DNA of 54,918 nt from Ga0077555 sp031367895 (lineage in GTDB: Bacteria > Pseudomonadota > Alphaproteobacteria > Rhizobiales > Hyphomicrobiaceae). The stretch is taken from assembly GCA_031367895.1 (NCBI GenBank), contig JANLQP010000332.1:1-54918 (forward strand). Reading direction: 5' to 3'. Of this stretch, positions 34,348 to 42,701 are shown one piece after another (position 1 is the first letter of the stretch; each line of letters starts with the position of its first letter). The notes under the pieces are model-generated. The model searched no databases. It saw only the letters and a list, made by a program, of their open reading frames with translations, and was not told where the DNA came from. The position numbers and the translations under genes are program-made.

Positions 34348-35148
34348 CTACGCAGGCCGTTCGGCAATCGCGATCAGCTCGTCGAGCGTGAAGCCGAGCT
34401 TGCCATCGACGGTGGCAGGTTTGAGGAACGCCTTCAGCGCCGGGCTTGCGTCCTCCAGCATGGCGCGCAGCCGCGGCACGGTCTCGGCCGGCACAGCCAT
34501 GGTCTTCACCCAGCTGGCGAAGTCCATGGCCTTCGGCGCGTGTTCACGATGGCGGAGCTTCATGCCCGCCTCCTCGATCAGCTCCAGCCATTCGGCCGTC
34601 GCGAGCGCGCGGCCGTGCGAGGGATCGCGCACCTTCTCGAAGGCGTTGTAGCCGACGCCGGCGTCACGCAACTCGGCTTTCGAAAACCCCGGCGTCGTCT
34701 CGCTGTCAGGTGAAACGTTGTCGACCAGCGCGAAGATGCCGCCTGGTTTGAGAACGCGGTGCGTCTCGGCGAGGAACATCGCGATATCGGGGAAATGGTG
34801 CGGCGCGATGCGGCAGGTGACCAGATCGAAGCTCTGATCGGGAAACGGCATGCTCTCGGCGTCTGCGATCGCCGTCTCCATGTTGGCGTAGCCTTTCTCG
34901 GCGGCGAGCGTCTTCACCTGCACCAGCATTTCGGGCGTCAGATCACTCGCCACCACGCGGGAAACGTGCGGCGCGAACGCTGCCGCAGTGTGCCCAGCGC
35001 CGGTGGCGACGTCGAGCGCGACCCACGATTTCGCCGGCTTCACCAACTCGACGAGGCGGGCGAGGCTCGCGCCCTTCGCATGCACGGTGGATGTGAGATA
35101 GGCGGCGGCATTGGCGCCGAACTGCTGCTGGACGAGGTCTTTGGACAT
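34348..35148 (-). CDS. Class I SAM-dependent methyltransferase
   Basis: A 266-residue methyltransferase of the UbiE/Methyltransf_11 type. Motif I is VALDVATGAGHTAAAFAP near residue 44; SDLTPEMLVQVKTLA and AIADAESMPFPDQSFDLVTC carry motifs II and III; VLKPGGIFALVDN is post-I. ATG 35146-35148 (MSKDLVQQQFGANA) is the typical start. Substrate is unknown; ubiquinone-type, arsenite or small-molecule methylation are all possible. Confidence 0.9.
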   Translation of the reverse strand: MSKDLVQQQFGANAAAYLTSTVHAKGASLARLVELVKPAKSWVALDVATGAGHTAAAFAPHVSRVVASDLTPEMLVQVKTLAAEKGYANMETAIADAESMPFPDQSFDLVTCRIAPHHFPDIAMFLAETHRVLKPGGIFALVDNVSPDSETTPGFSKAELRDAGVGYNAFEKVRDPSHGRALATAEWLELIEEAGMKLRHREHAPKAMDFASWVKTMAVPAETVPRLRAMLEDASPALKAFLKPATVDGKLGFTLDELIAIAERPA

Positions 35149-35218
35149 GGGAAGCTCCGGCGAATCCGATTTGATCGGGTCAGCACGGCCACGACGCTCT
35201 GGTGACACACAGCTTCGA

Positions 35219-35269
35219 TCCGCGCGTAACCCAACAACTACATTCCGCTGTTGTGGGGTTACGCGCGGA
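35219..35269. repeat. Long inverted repeat upstream of the methyltransferase gene
   Basis: Arms TCCGCGCGTAACCC (35219-35232) and GGGTTACGCGCGGA (35256-35269) pair perfectly over 14 bases, and the inner AACAAC / GTTGT sequences extend the stem. It lies 70 bases upstream of the methyltransferase start and about 75 bases after the thioesterase stop, so it may be a terminator for the latter or a protein-binding palindrome. No T-run follows on either strand. Confidence 0.65.
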
Positions 35270-35342
35270 ACAAACGCGTCACGCTTGCTGCAATGTCGTG
35301 GCCACGCCAACCCAACCGTTTACGCGAGGTGCCCGTAACCTA

Positions 35343-35753
35343 TCACGGCAAAATCGCGTATGTCCCGGTCGAGAAAGCCGCTGGTTTGGCGGCGCCGTCC
35401 TCTCGGATCTCGCAGGTGCAAAATGCCAGCGTCTTGCCGAGCCGCATCACCTTGGCTTCGAGCACGGCATCCTTCGCGGTCACCGGACGCATGAAGTTGA
35501 TGGTCATGTCGACGGTCGTCAGCGGCTTCAAACCGCCCATCGCGACAGCCAACGCCAGCACCATCGCCGTATCGGCGCCCGAGGCCAGCGATTGGCCGCA
35601 GAGGATGCCGCCGATCCGGCACAACTCCGGCGCATAGGGGATCTTCAAGGTCGCCGTCTCAGGCCCGACCGCCGCCACCCGGATGCCGAGCGCGCGCACC
35701 CATTGCGCGAAGTTGTCGGCCAGGATGGCGTTCGCCTGATCGAGGGAGAGCAT
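35343..35753 (-). CDS. PaaI-like hotdog-fold thioesterase
   Basis: A 136-residue hotdog protein that would hydrolyse acyl-CoA thioesters. GGILCGQSLASGADTAMVLA near residue 48 holds the hotdog central helix and catalytic-acid region; TTVDMTINFMRPVTAKDAVLEAKVMRLGK and FCTCEIREDG are the conserved strands. It starts 3 bases after the deacetylase stop, so the two are in one transcript. Substrate unknown. Confidence 0.88.
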   Translation of the reverse strand: MLSLDQANAILADNFAQWVRALGIRVAAVGPETATLKIPYAPELCRIGGILCGQSLASGADTAMVLALAVAMGGLKPLTTVDMTINFMRPVTAKDAVLEAKVMRLGKTLAFCTCEIREDGAAKPAAFSTGTYAILP

Positions 35754-35756
35754 GCC

Positions 35757-36659
35757 TCAGACGCTCCCCGGCACGGTGCCGGCGGGCAGCTTCTGGATGT
35801 GCTCGGCGATGCGGTGCGGCTGCGTCAGCCAGATCTGATCGCGGTGCTTGAGAATGTGCTGCATGACGCGGCGCAACTGGCGCATGCGGAACGGCTGGCC
35901 GAGCACGAACGTGTGCAGCACGAACGGACAGACCAGCGGGTGGCCGTCGTGTTTCGTCTGCGCCAGCATCTCGTCGAACTGATCGATCCAGGTCTCGGCC
36001 AACTGCGCGGCCGTGTGCTGGCGGAACACCATCATCGGGGAGTCGTTCGTCTCCACCGGATAGGGCATATTGAGGATGCGGCCCTTGCGCGTGCGCATCC
36101 ACACGGGCTGATCGTCGAGCGGCCAATCGCACTGGTAGGCGTACCCAGCCTCCTGCAGCAGATCGAGCGTCACTTTGCTCTGCGATAACCACGGGCTCAT
36201 CCAGCCAACCGGCTTCTTGCCGGAAAACTTCGCGATCGTCTCGGTTGTCTCGGCGATCAGGCGCGCTTCCTCCTCCTCGAAGAAATCGCCCTGCCGTTCC
36301 GCGTTGGTGCGGCCGTGCGCCACGAACTCGTCGCCGCGCTTCAGCATGCGTTCGCCGATCTCGGGATGATGATCGAGCACGACCGAGTTGATGTTGTGCG
36401 CCAGCGGACAATCGAGTTCATCGAAAAGGTCGAACATCCGCCAGACGCCGATGCGGTTGCCGTAATCTCGCCAGGCGTAGTTGCGTTGCGACTGGGGCGC
36501 GTTGCCGGTGGCGCTGTCGGAGCCGAGACCCGCACCGAACGCGAAGTACTCGATATTGTTGCAGAAGTAGACCGCGAGCCGGCGGCCCTCGGGCCAAGTG
36601 TAGGGCTTGCGCTTGGGCAGCGGGCTGTACTCGTAGCGATTATGGGCGGGGAGTTTCAT
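35757..36659 (-). CDS. Polysaccharide-deacetylase-family protein (allantoinase PuuE-like subgroup)
   Basis: A 300-residue NodB-like deacetylase. The N-terminus RYEYSPLPKRKPYTWPEGRR and RLAVYFCNNIEYFAFGAG resemble the PuuE/cytoplasmic polysaccharide-deacetylase subgroup. GEFVAHG-type motif is present as GDEFVAHGRTNAERQG near residue 110 and GWMSPWLSQSKVTLDLLQEA near 150. The common HxxxH metal pair is weak here, since VVLDHHPEIGERM gives only HH, as in several PuuE-like relatives. No signal peptide, so the substrate is cytosolic; ureide or amide hydrolysis is as likely as sugar deacetylation. Cotranscribed with the thioesterase. Confidence 0.82.
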   Translation of the reverse strand: MKLPAHNRYEYSPLPKRKPYTWPEGRRLAVYFCNNIEYFAFGAGLGSDSATGNAPQSQRNYAWRDYGNRIGVWRMFDLFDELDCPLAHNINSVVLDHHPEIGERMLKRGDEFVAHGRTNAERQGDFFEEEEARLIAETTETIAKFSGKKPVGWMSPWLSQSKVTLDLLQEAGYAYQCDWPLDDQPVWMRTRKGRILNMPYPVETNDSPMMVFRQHTAAQLAETWIDQFDEMLAQTKHDGHPLVCPFVLHTFVLGQPFRMRQLRRVMQHILKHRDQIWLTQPHRIAEHIQKLPAGTVPGSV

Positions 36660-36903
36660 CGGGGCCTCGGGGACGGTTGCTGACGATCGGTTCAATTCAA
36701 GCTACCCAGAACTTATCCCCCTGGCCACGGTTTGGCGTACATTTTCGAGCTCCGGTGACTGAACGGTTGGCACTCATGCCTTGACACTGCCAGTGTCTGT
36801 GCCTACCTCGACGCACCGAAGGCGGGACAAACCCGCCGATCCGAATTCGTTGCAATGCGTTTGCAGCCGCGCGGCCTCCCGCTGCCGGTTGTAAGGAGGG
36901 TTC

Positions 36904-37866
36904 ATGGGAGTGCTGGTCGAGGCAGACCGCCTGCGTAAGACGTTCGGTCCGATCACCGCCGTCGAAGAAATCTCGCTCCGGGTCAATCAGGGCGAGGTTC
37001 TCGGGTTCCTGGGGCCCAACGGCGCCGGAAAATCCACCACAATGAAGATGTTGACCGGTTTCCTGGAACCCGACAGCGGCTCGGCGAAAATCTGCGGAAT
37101 CAGCGTCGCAGACCGGCCGAAGGAGGCGAAGGCCTGCATCGGTTATCTGCCCGAGGGCGCGCCGGCCTACGGCGACATGTCGACCCGGGCATTCCTGAGC
37201 TTCATCGCCGAAATCCGCGGTTACACCGGCGACAACAAGGGCACCCGCGTGCACGCAGCCGTCATGCGGACCGGCCTCGAAGATGTGCTCGAGCAGAAAA
37301 TCGACACCCTTTCCAAGGGCTTCAAGCGCCGCGTCGGCCTTGCCCAGGCGATCCTGCACGATCCCCCCGTCCTGATCATGGACGAGCCGACCGACGGCCT
37401 CGATCCGAACCAGAAGCATCTGGTGCGCCAGCTCATCACCGACATGGCCAAGGACAAGGCGATCATCGTCTCCACACACATCCTGGAAGAGGTGGAAGCG
37501 GTCTGCACCCGCGCCATCGTCATCGACCGCGGCCGCATCGTCGCCGACGGCACGGCCGAGGACCTGATGAAGCGCATGCCGTACCATAACGCCGTCGCTG
37601 TTCGCGTAGACCAGGCCAAGGCCGAGGTGATCGCAACGGCATTAGCTGCAGTTGCCGGCGTCTCGAAGGTCGACCGCAAGGCGACAACCAACGGCCAGGT
37701 GCTGCTGCGCGCCATGCCGAAGGCCGGCGCCTCGATCGCCGGCGATGTCGCGACCATGCTGACGCAGAAGTCGCTGCCGGTCCTCGAGATGTATGTCGAG
37801 CGCGGCAAGCTCGACGACGTCTTCCGCCAGATCACGAGCCAGGAAGGGCGTGCCCCCCATGCGTAA
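36904..37866 (+). CDS. ABC transporter ATP-binding protein (GldA-like)
   Basis: A 320-residue ATPase. Walker A GPNGAGKSTT near residue 40, signature TLSKGFKRRVGLAQAI near 138, Walker B PPVLIMDEPTDGLDP near 158, and the switch His in IVSTHILEEVEAV. It would power the ABC-2 complex of the next three genes, related to the GldAFG system of Bacteroidetes and found widely without gliding. A strong AAGGAGGG precedes the ATG. The stop overlaps the permease start by 8 bases. Confidence 0.93.
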   Translation: MGVLVEADRLRKTFGPITAVEEISLRVNQGEVLGFLGPNGAGKSTTMKMLTGFLEPDSGSAKICGISVADRPKEAKACIGYLPEGAPAYGDMSTRAFLSFIAEIRGYTGDNKGTRVHAAVMRTGLEDVLEQKIDTLSKGFKRRVGLAQAILHDPPVLIMDEPTDGLDPNQKHLVRQLITDMAKDKAIIVSTHILEEVEAVCTRAIVIDRGRIVADGTAEDLMKRMPYHNAVAVRVDQAKAEVIATALAAVAGVSKVDRKATTNGQVLLRAMPKAGASIAGDVATMLTQKSLPVLEMYVERGKLDDVFRQITSQEGRAPHA

Positions 37867-38593
37867 CATCTGGATCATCGCCAAGCGCGAACTCGGCGCC
37901 TACTTCGGCACGCCGCTGGCCTATGTGTTCCTCGTCATCTTCGTCGCCATGACGGGCGCGTTCGCGTTCTACATCGGCAACTTCTTCGAGCGTGGCCAGG
38001 CCGATCTGCAATCCTTCTTCGCCTACCACACGTGGCTCTATCTGCTGCTGGTGCCGGCCGTCGCCATGCGGCTCTGGGCGGAGGAGCGCAAGTCCGGCAC
38101 CATCGAGTTGCTGATGACACTCCCCGTCACAACTTGGGAGGCGATCCTCGGCAAGTTCCTCGCTGCCTGGGCTTTTATCGGCGTAGCGCTGCTGCTGACG
38201 ATCCCGATGTGGTTCACGGTCAACTATCTCGGCAAACCCGACAACGGCGTCATCTTCACCAGCTACATCGGCAGCTTCCTGATGGCCGGCGCCTTTCTCG
38301 CGATCGGCTCGTGCATCTCGGCACTGACCCGCAACCAGGTGATCGCCTTCATCGTTTCCGCCACCATCTGCTTCCTGTTTGTGATGGCGGGCTCCGAGAT
38401 GGTGCTCAATCTCTTCCGCGGCTGGGCGCCGGCGTTCCTGACGCAGGCCATCGCCTCGCTGAGCTTCCTCAACCATTTCGACCAGATCGCGAAAGGCGTG
38501 ATCGGGCTGCCGAGCCTCATCTTCTACCTGTCGCTGATCGCCTTCTTCCTGTTCGCGAACATGATCATCGTCGAACAGCGCAAGTCCGCTTGA
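37859..38593 (+). CDS. ABC-2-type permease (GldF-like)
   Basis: A 244-residue inner-membrane protein with about six transmembrane helices. It begins MRNIWIIAKRELGAYFGTPL and carries WAEERKSGTIELLMTLPVT near residue 80, the diagnostic ABC-2 loop of GldF/NosY-like permeases. The start at ATG 37859 overlaps the end of the ATPase gene, so the two are translationally coupled. The transported substrate is unknown. Confidence 0.92.
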   Translation: MRNIWIIAKRELGAYFGTPLAYVFLVIFVAMTGAFAFYIGNFFERGQADLQSFFAYHTWLYLLLVPAVAMRLWAEERKSGTIELLMTLPVTTWEAILGKFLAAWAFIGVALLLTIPMWFTVNYLGKPDNGVIFTSYIGSFLMAGAFLAIGSCISALTRNQVIAFIVSATICFLFVMAGSEMVLNLFRGWAPAFLTQAIASLSFLNHFDQIAKGVIGLPSLIFYLSLIAFFLFANMIIVEQRKSA

Positions 38594-38609
38594 AGGAATA
38601 AGTGCCGCC

Positions 38610-40925
38610 ATGACCGACCAACCAAAGACGCTCGGCGAGAAGGCCGCCCAACTCGGGTATCGCCTGCAGGGCTGGACGCTGCTGGCGCCGGGCGAAGCCG
38701 TCCGCGCCGCCTCGAACATGGACCGCCGCTCACTCGGCTGGTGGGCCTTGGGCCTCGCCGCCATACTGGCGCTGTCGCTCAATCTGATCTCGTCGATGAT
38801 CTTCCGCAACATGCGCGCGGATCTGACGGCAGACCGCCTGTTCACGATCTCGGATGGGACCAAGAAGGTGCTCTCCAAGCTCGACGAGCCGATCAACGTG
38901 CGCCTCTACTACACGAAGAAGATCGGCGAGGTCGCCCCCGTCTTCGGCAAGTACTTCGAACGCGTCAAATCGCTGCTGGAGCAGTACCGCGACCTCTCGC
39001 GTGGCCGTCTGCAGGTGACGTTCCTGGAGCCGGTTCCCTTCTCCGACATCGAAGATCGCGCGGTCGCTGCCGGCCTCAAGGGCGTGCGCCTCAACCAGGA
39101 AGGCGAGACCGGTTACTTCGGCCTCACGGCCTCCAACACCACCGACAATGACGCGGTGATCGAGTTCTTCGCGCCGGATCGCGAGCGCTTCATCGAGTAC
39201 GACCTGACCAAGCTCATCAACGGCCTCGCCAATCCGAAGAAGCGCGTCGTCGGCATGATCTCCGGCATTCCGATTGACGGCGGCGCCAACCCGATGCAGC
39301 CCATGCGCCAGCCGTCGCCACCCTGGCAAGTGATGGAGCAGATCCGCGAGTTCTTCGAGGTCCGCACCATCGAGCAAACAGCGAAGGCGATCCCGGCCGA
39401 CATCGACGTGCTGATGATCGTGCAGCCAACGCTGCTGACCAAGGAAGCCGCCTACGCCGTCGACCAGTACGCGCTCTCGGGCGGTCGCATCCTGGCTTTC
39501 GTCGATCCGAACACGGAAGCGACCCCGTCGCCGATGCCCGGCATGCAATTGCCGATGAGTGCCGAGATGATGAAGCTGCTCAAGGCCTGGGGCCTGCAGT
39601 ACGACGAGACCAAGATCGCGGGCGATCCGACCATCGCCAAGCGCGTCCAGTTCGGCGGCCAGCGCGGCGGGCGCAGCTCAACCGTCACTGAATATCTCGC
39701 TTGGCTCAACGTCGAAAAGGCGCTGATCAACGAGAAGGACCCGCTGGCGGGCGGCGTCGAGAAGCTGAACTTCGCCAGCGCAGGTGCCCTCACCAAGGTC
39801 GAGGGTGCAACAACGATCGTGCAGCCGATCATCGAGACGACGGCGGCCGGCGGCCTGATCGACGTCGAGAAAGTGCGTATGCAGCCAGATCCCCTGGCAA
39901 TCCGCAAATCGTTCTCGTCCGGGGGCCGGCCGCTGATGCTGGCGGCACGCGTCGCGGGCGAAGGCAAGTCCGCCTATCCGGAAGGCCGCCCGAAGCCCGA
40001 GGAAAAGAAGGACGAGGCAAAGCCCGAGGATAAGAAGGCGGAGGATAAGAAGGACGGCGAAAAGAAGTCCGAGGACAAGCCGAAGGACGACGCGACGAAG
40101 GCCGCCGCCGCAAAGGACGCCAAGAAGCCCGACGTGCTGGTACCAGCACCGATGGCCACCACCGAGAAGACACCTGAGGAACGGGCAGCCGTCGAGAAAG
40201 CCGCCGCCGAAAAGCAGGCAGAAAAGCCGGCCGAAAAGCCCGCTGACAAGCCCGCCGAGAAAACGGCCGAGAAGCCGAAGGCGGAGGCTCCCAAAGCCGA
40301 AGCCGTCAAGGCTGAGCCCACGAAACCAACCGAGCCCGAAAAGCCGCACGTTTCGGCGGGTCGCCTCAACATCGTTGTCGTCGCCGACAGCGATATGCTG
40401 GCCGACCAGTTCTGGGTCGAGACGCGCGAATTCCTCGGCCAGCAATTAGCGATCCCGAATGCGCACAACGCCGCGTTCGTGGTCAACGCGCTCGAGAACC
40501 TCTCGGGCGGCGAAGCCCTGGCCGGCCTGCGCGGCCGCGGCATCAGCGAGCGGCCGTTCGACAAGGTTCTCCAGATCCGCCGCGACAGCGAAGCCAAGTT
40601 CCGCGAGAAGGAGGAAGGCCTCGTTGCCAAGCTCAAGGATCTGCAGGAAAAGCTCGCCAAGGTCGAGACCAAGGGCGGCGAAGGTGGTGGCCCCGCAACC
40701 GTGCTGCTCACCGACAAGGACAAGGCGACGATCGAGACGTTCCGCGGCGAGATGCTGAACGTGCGGCGCGAATTGCGCGACGTGAAGGCCGACCTTCGCC
40801 GCGACATCGACCGGCTCAGCTGGTGGATGAACTTCTTCAACATCGTCTTCGTACCGCTGCTGATCGCAGCATTCGGGCTCGGCCTCGCCTACTACAACCG
40901 GCGCGGCCGGCAGAGCGCCGCGTGA
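38610..40925 (+). CDS. GldG-like ABC auxiliary protein with a Lys/Glu/Pro/Ala-rich insert
   Basis: A 771-residue membrane protein with a transmembrane helix near the N-terminus (WWALGLAAILALSLNLISSM) and another at the C-terminus (FFNIVFVPLLIAAFGLGLAY), and a large periplasmic domain. The domain TADRLFTISDGTKKVLSKLD through EPINVRLYYTKK is the ABC_transp_aux/GldG start. Residues about 455-580 are a highly charged low-complexity stretch (repeats of PEEKKDE, EDKK, EKPAEKPADKP), which splits the domain; it is followed by NIVVVADSDMLADQFW, the second half of the fold, and a coiled coil (AKFREKEEGLVAKLKDLQEK). It likely forms a complex with the two upstream proteins. Confidence 0.88.
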   Translation: MTDQPKTLGEKAAQLGYRLQGWTLLAPGEAVRAASNMDRRSLGWWALGLAAILALSLNLISSMIFRNMRADLTADRLFTISDGTKKVLSKLDEPINVRLYYTKKIGEVAPVFGKYFERVKSLLEQYRDLSRGRLQVTFLEPVPFSDIEDRAVAAGLKGVRLNQEGETGYFGLTASNTTDNDAVIEFFAPDRERFIEYDLTKLINGLANPKKRVVGMISGIPIDGGANPMQPMRQPSPPWQVMEQIREFFEVRTIEQTAKAIPADIDVLMIVQPTLLTKEAAYAVDQYALSGGRILAFVDPNTEATPSPMPGMQLPMSAEMMKLLKAWGLQYDETKIAGDPTIAKRVQFGGQRGGRSSTVTEYLAWLNVEKALINEKDPLAGGVEKLNFASAGALTKVEGATTIVQPIIETTAAGGLIDVEKVRMQPDPLAIRKSFSSGGRPLMLAARVAGEGKSAYPEGRPKPEEKKDEAKPEDKKAEDKKDGEKKSEDKPKDDATKAAAAKDAKKPDVLVPAPMATTEKTPEERAAVEKAAAEKQAEKPAEKPADKPAEKTAEKPKAEAPKAEAVKAEPTKPTEPEKPHVSAGRLNIVVVADSDMLADQFWVETREFLGQQLAIPNAHNAAFVVNALENLSGGEALAGLRGRGISERPFDKVLQIRRDSEAKFREKEEGLVAKLKDLQEKLAKVETKGGEGGGPATVLLTDKDKATIETFRGEMLNVRRELRDVKADLRRDIDRLSWWMNFFNIVFVPLLIAAFGLGLAYYNRRGRQSAA

Positions 40926-40948
40926 CTTCGGCCTGACAGGAGACAGCC

Positions 40949-42010
40949 ATGATCAAGCCGCAACAATTCGCCGGCCTCGCCATCGCGACAGCCGTGTCGC
41001 TCATCACCGCCGCCGTGATCTACTCGGTCACCAACCGCTGGTCGGCCGGCAAGGTCGAGGGCGCGGCCCTCGTGCCCGGTCTCGCCCGCCAGGAAAAGGC
41101 CATCGCGGCGATCGAGCTCACGCAAGGCGAAAAGAAGGTGACGCTCGACCGCGTGGGCGAGCAGTGGACGATGCGGGAGCGCTCAGGCTACCCCGCCAAC
41201 CCGGAGCGCGTCAGTGCACTGCTCAACGCCATCGCGCGGTCCGAGCTGATCGACCCGAAGACTGCCGCCAAGGATCGTCACAAGCAGTTGGAGCTCGAAG
41301 ATCCCGCGTCCAAGGACGCCAAGTCGCGCGGCGTGCGCATTCTCGACGCCAAGGGCAAGCCGCTTGCCGAGGTCGTTCTCGGCAAGGCCCGTTACGACGC
41401 CTTCGGTTCCGGCAAAGGCGGCACGTATGTGCGCCGTTTGAACGAGACGCAGACCTGGCTCGCGACCGGCGAACCGAAAGGCGGCCTTGAGTTCAAGGAC
41501 TGGGCCTCGGCAACCGCCTACGAGGTCGAAACCGCGAAAGTTCTCAAGCTGACGTTGGAGCATCCGGGAGAGGACGCACTGGTGATCGAAAAGAACGACA
41601 CCAAGGATGCCGCCGACAAGGACAAGGACCCCAAGGCGAAGGACCAGAAGTTCAAGCTCGCGAAGATGCCCGAGGGCAAGAAGCTGAAGGACGGCGCCAG
41701 CTTCGACCAGATCGTGCAAGGCTTTGCCGGCATCGAGATCGAGGACGTCCGCAAGCTCGACGCAACGCCAGCCGGCGATAAGGTCTCGGTTCTCCGCCTG
41801 GAACAGGAAGGCGGCCTGATCACGACGTTCCGCCTGCGCAAGGACGGCGACGCCAGCTGGCTGTCGTTCCAGGCAACAGGCGGCGAGGGCGACGCCAAGA
41901 AGAAGGGCGAGGAGATCAACGCCAAGGCCGGCGGCTGGGAGTTCAAGATCCCGCAATGGAAAGTCGACCAGATCGGCAAGCGCCGCGCAGATTTGTTCGA
42001 GACGAGTTGA
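40949..42010 (+). CDS. DUF4340-domain protein of the Gld-type ABC operon
   Basis: A 353-residue protein with one N-terminal transmembrane anchor (FAGLAIATAVSLITAAVIYS) and a periplasmic domain made of repeated beta-rich modules (KKVTLDRVGEQWTMRERSG, VRKLDATPAGDKVSVLRLEQ). This is the DUF4340 layout that regularly closes GldA-F-G-like operons. A Lys/Asp-rich stretch (AADKDKDPKAKDQKFKL) lies near residue 225. The gene starts 23 bases after gldG-like with AGGAGA before the ATG. Function unknown; probably a periplasmic partner. Confidence 0.85.
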   Translation: MIKPQQFAGLAIATAVSLITAAVIYSVTNRWSAGKVEGAALVPGLARQEKAIAAIELTQGEKKVTLDRVGEQWTMRERSGYPANPERVSALLNAIARSELIDPKTAAKDRHKQLELEDPASKDAKSRGVRILDAKGKPLAEVVLGKARYDAFGSGKGGTYVRRLNETQTWLATGEPKGGLEFKDWASATAYEVETAKVLKLTLEHPGEDALVIEKNDTKDAADKDKDPKAKDQKFKLAKMPEGKKLKDGASFDQIVQGFAGIEIEDVRKLDATPAGDKVSVLRLEQEGGLITTFRLRKDGDASWLSFQATGGEGDAKKKGEEINAKAGGWEFKIPQWKVDQIGKRRADLFETS

Positions 42011-42064
42011 GCGGCGCGGCATGCCCGGCAAGCCGACGCGGGGCACAGCGCGAAAGGAAACATC

Positions 42065-42355
42065 GTGGCCAAAGGATATTGGGTTGCAACTTACCGCTCG
42101 ATTTTGAACCCGAACGCACTTGCAGCTTACGCAAAATTCGCGGGACCGGCACTGCAGAAAGCAGGCGGCCGGATCCTCGTGCGCGGCGAGCCCGTAAAAA
42201 CTTACGAAGCTGGGTTGAAGCTTCGTACCGTCGTGCTCGAGTTCGAGAGCGTCCAGCACGCGCAAGACGCACACGACAGCCCCGACTATCAGGAAGCGCT
42301 GCGTTTGCTCGGCAAGGGTGCTGAACGCGATATCCGCATTGTCGAAGGCGCGTGA
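42065..42355 (+). CDS. DUF1330-family protein
   Basis: A 96-residue ferredoxin-like-fold (dimeric alpha/beta barrel) protein. AKGYWVATYRSILNP at the N-terminus, YAKFAGPALQKAGGRILVRG near residue 25, VVLEFESVQHAQDAHDSPDY near 60 and EALRLLGKGAERDIRIVEG at the end match DUF1330 throughout. The start is GTG 42065, with AAAGGAAA before it. Function is not established. It is 54 bases after the DUF4340 gene and might be read from the same transcript. Confidence 0.9.
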   Translation: MAKGYWVATYRSILNPNALAAYAKFAGPALQKAGGRILVRGEPVKTYEAGLKLRTVVLEFESVQHAQDAHDSPDYQEALRLLGKGAERDIRIVEGA

Positions 42356-42381
42356 TGCCTCGTGTTACTCGCTGTGTAATG

Positions 42382-42409
42382 CTGGGTCAGACCCATGGGT
42401 CTGACCCAG
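42382..42409. repeat. Perfect 28-bp GGGTCAGACCC palindrome after the DUF1330 gene
   Basis: Bases 42382-42395 and 42396-42409 are exact reverse complements (arms CTGGGTCAGACCCA), followed by another partial copy (GGTCTGACCT, 42409-42418). It lies 26 bases after the stop. This is the most perfect copy of the family seen at 7063, 7274 and 12128. The rest of the 346-base gap before the helicase gene holds only its long leader. Confidence 0.8.
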
Positions 42410-42701
42410 GTCTGACCTGACCAGCGCCACAACAGAAACAATTTGACTTGTGCGGCGCACCATGAGAGATAAAGGGATCGTCCGAATCGGGCGTTTCCGG
42501 CGCTCCAGCCGCGTGAAGGGATTTGTGCAGGGCTTGATAGCCCCCGTATATCCCCCTGTTGAGCGCCCTGAACGAAGCTTCCCATCAGACAGCCCACGTC
42601 ACGCGGGGCGTCCTCAGCAAACGAGCTGTGCTCGTGTGCCCGGCCGCCTTTCGCGGCTCATCGGCATGCGCGTTTGGACTCGTCAACAGAAAGCATGTCC
42701 A

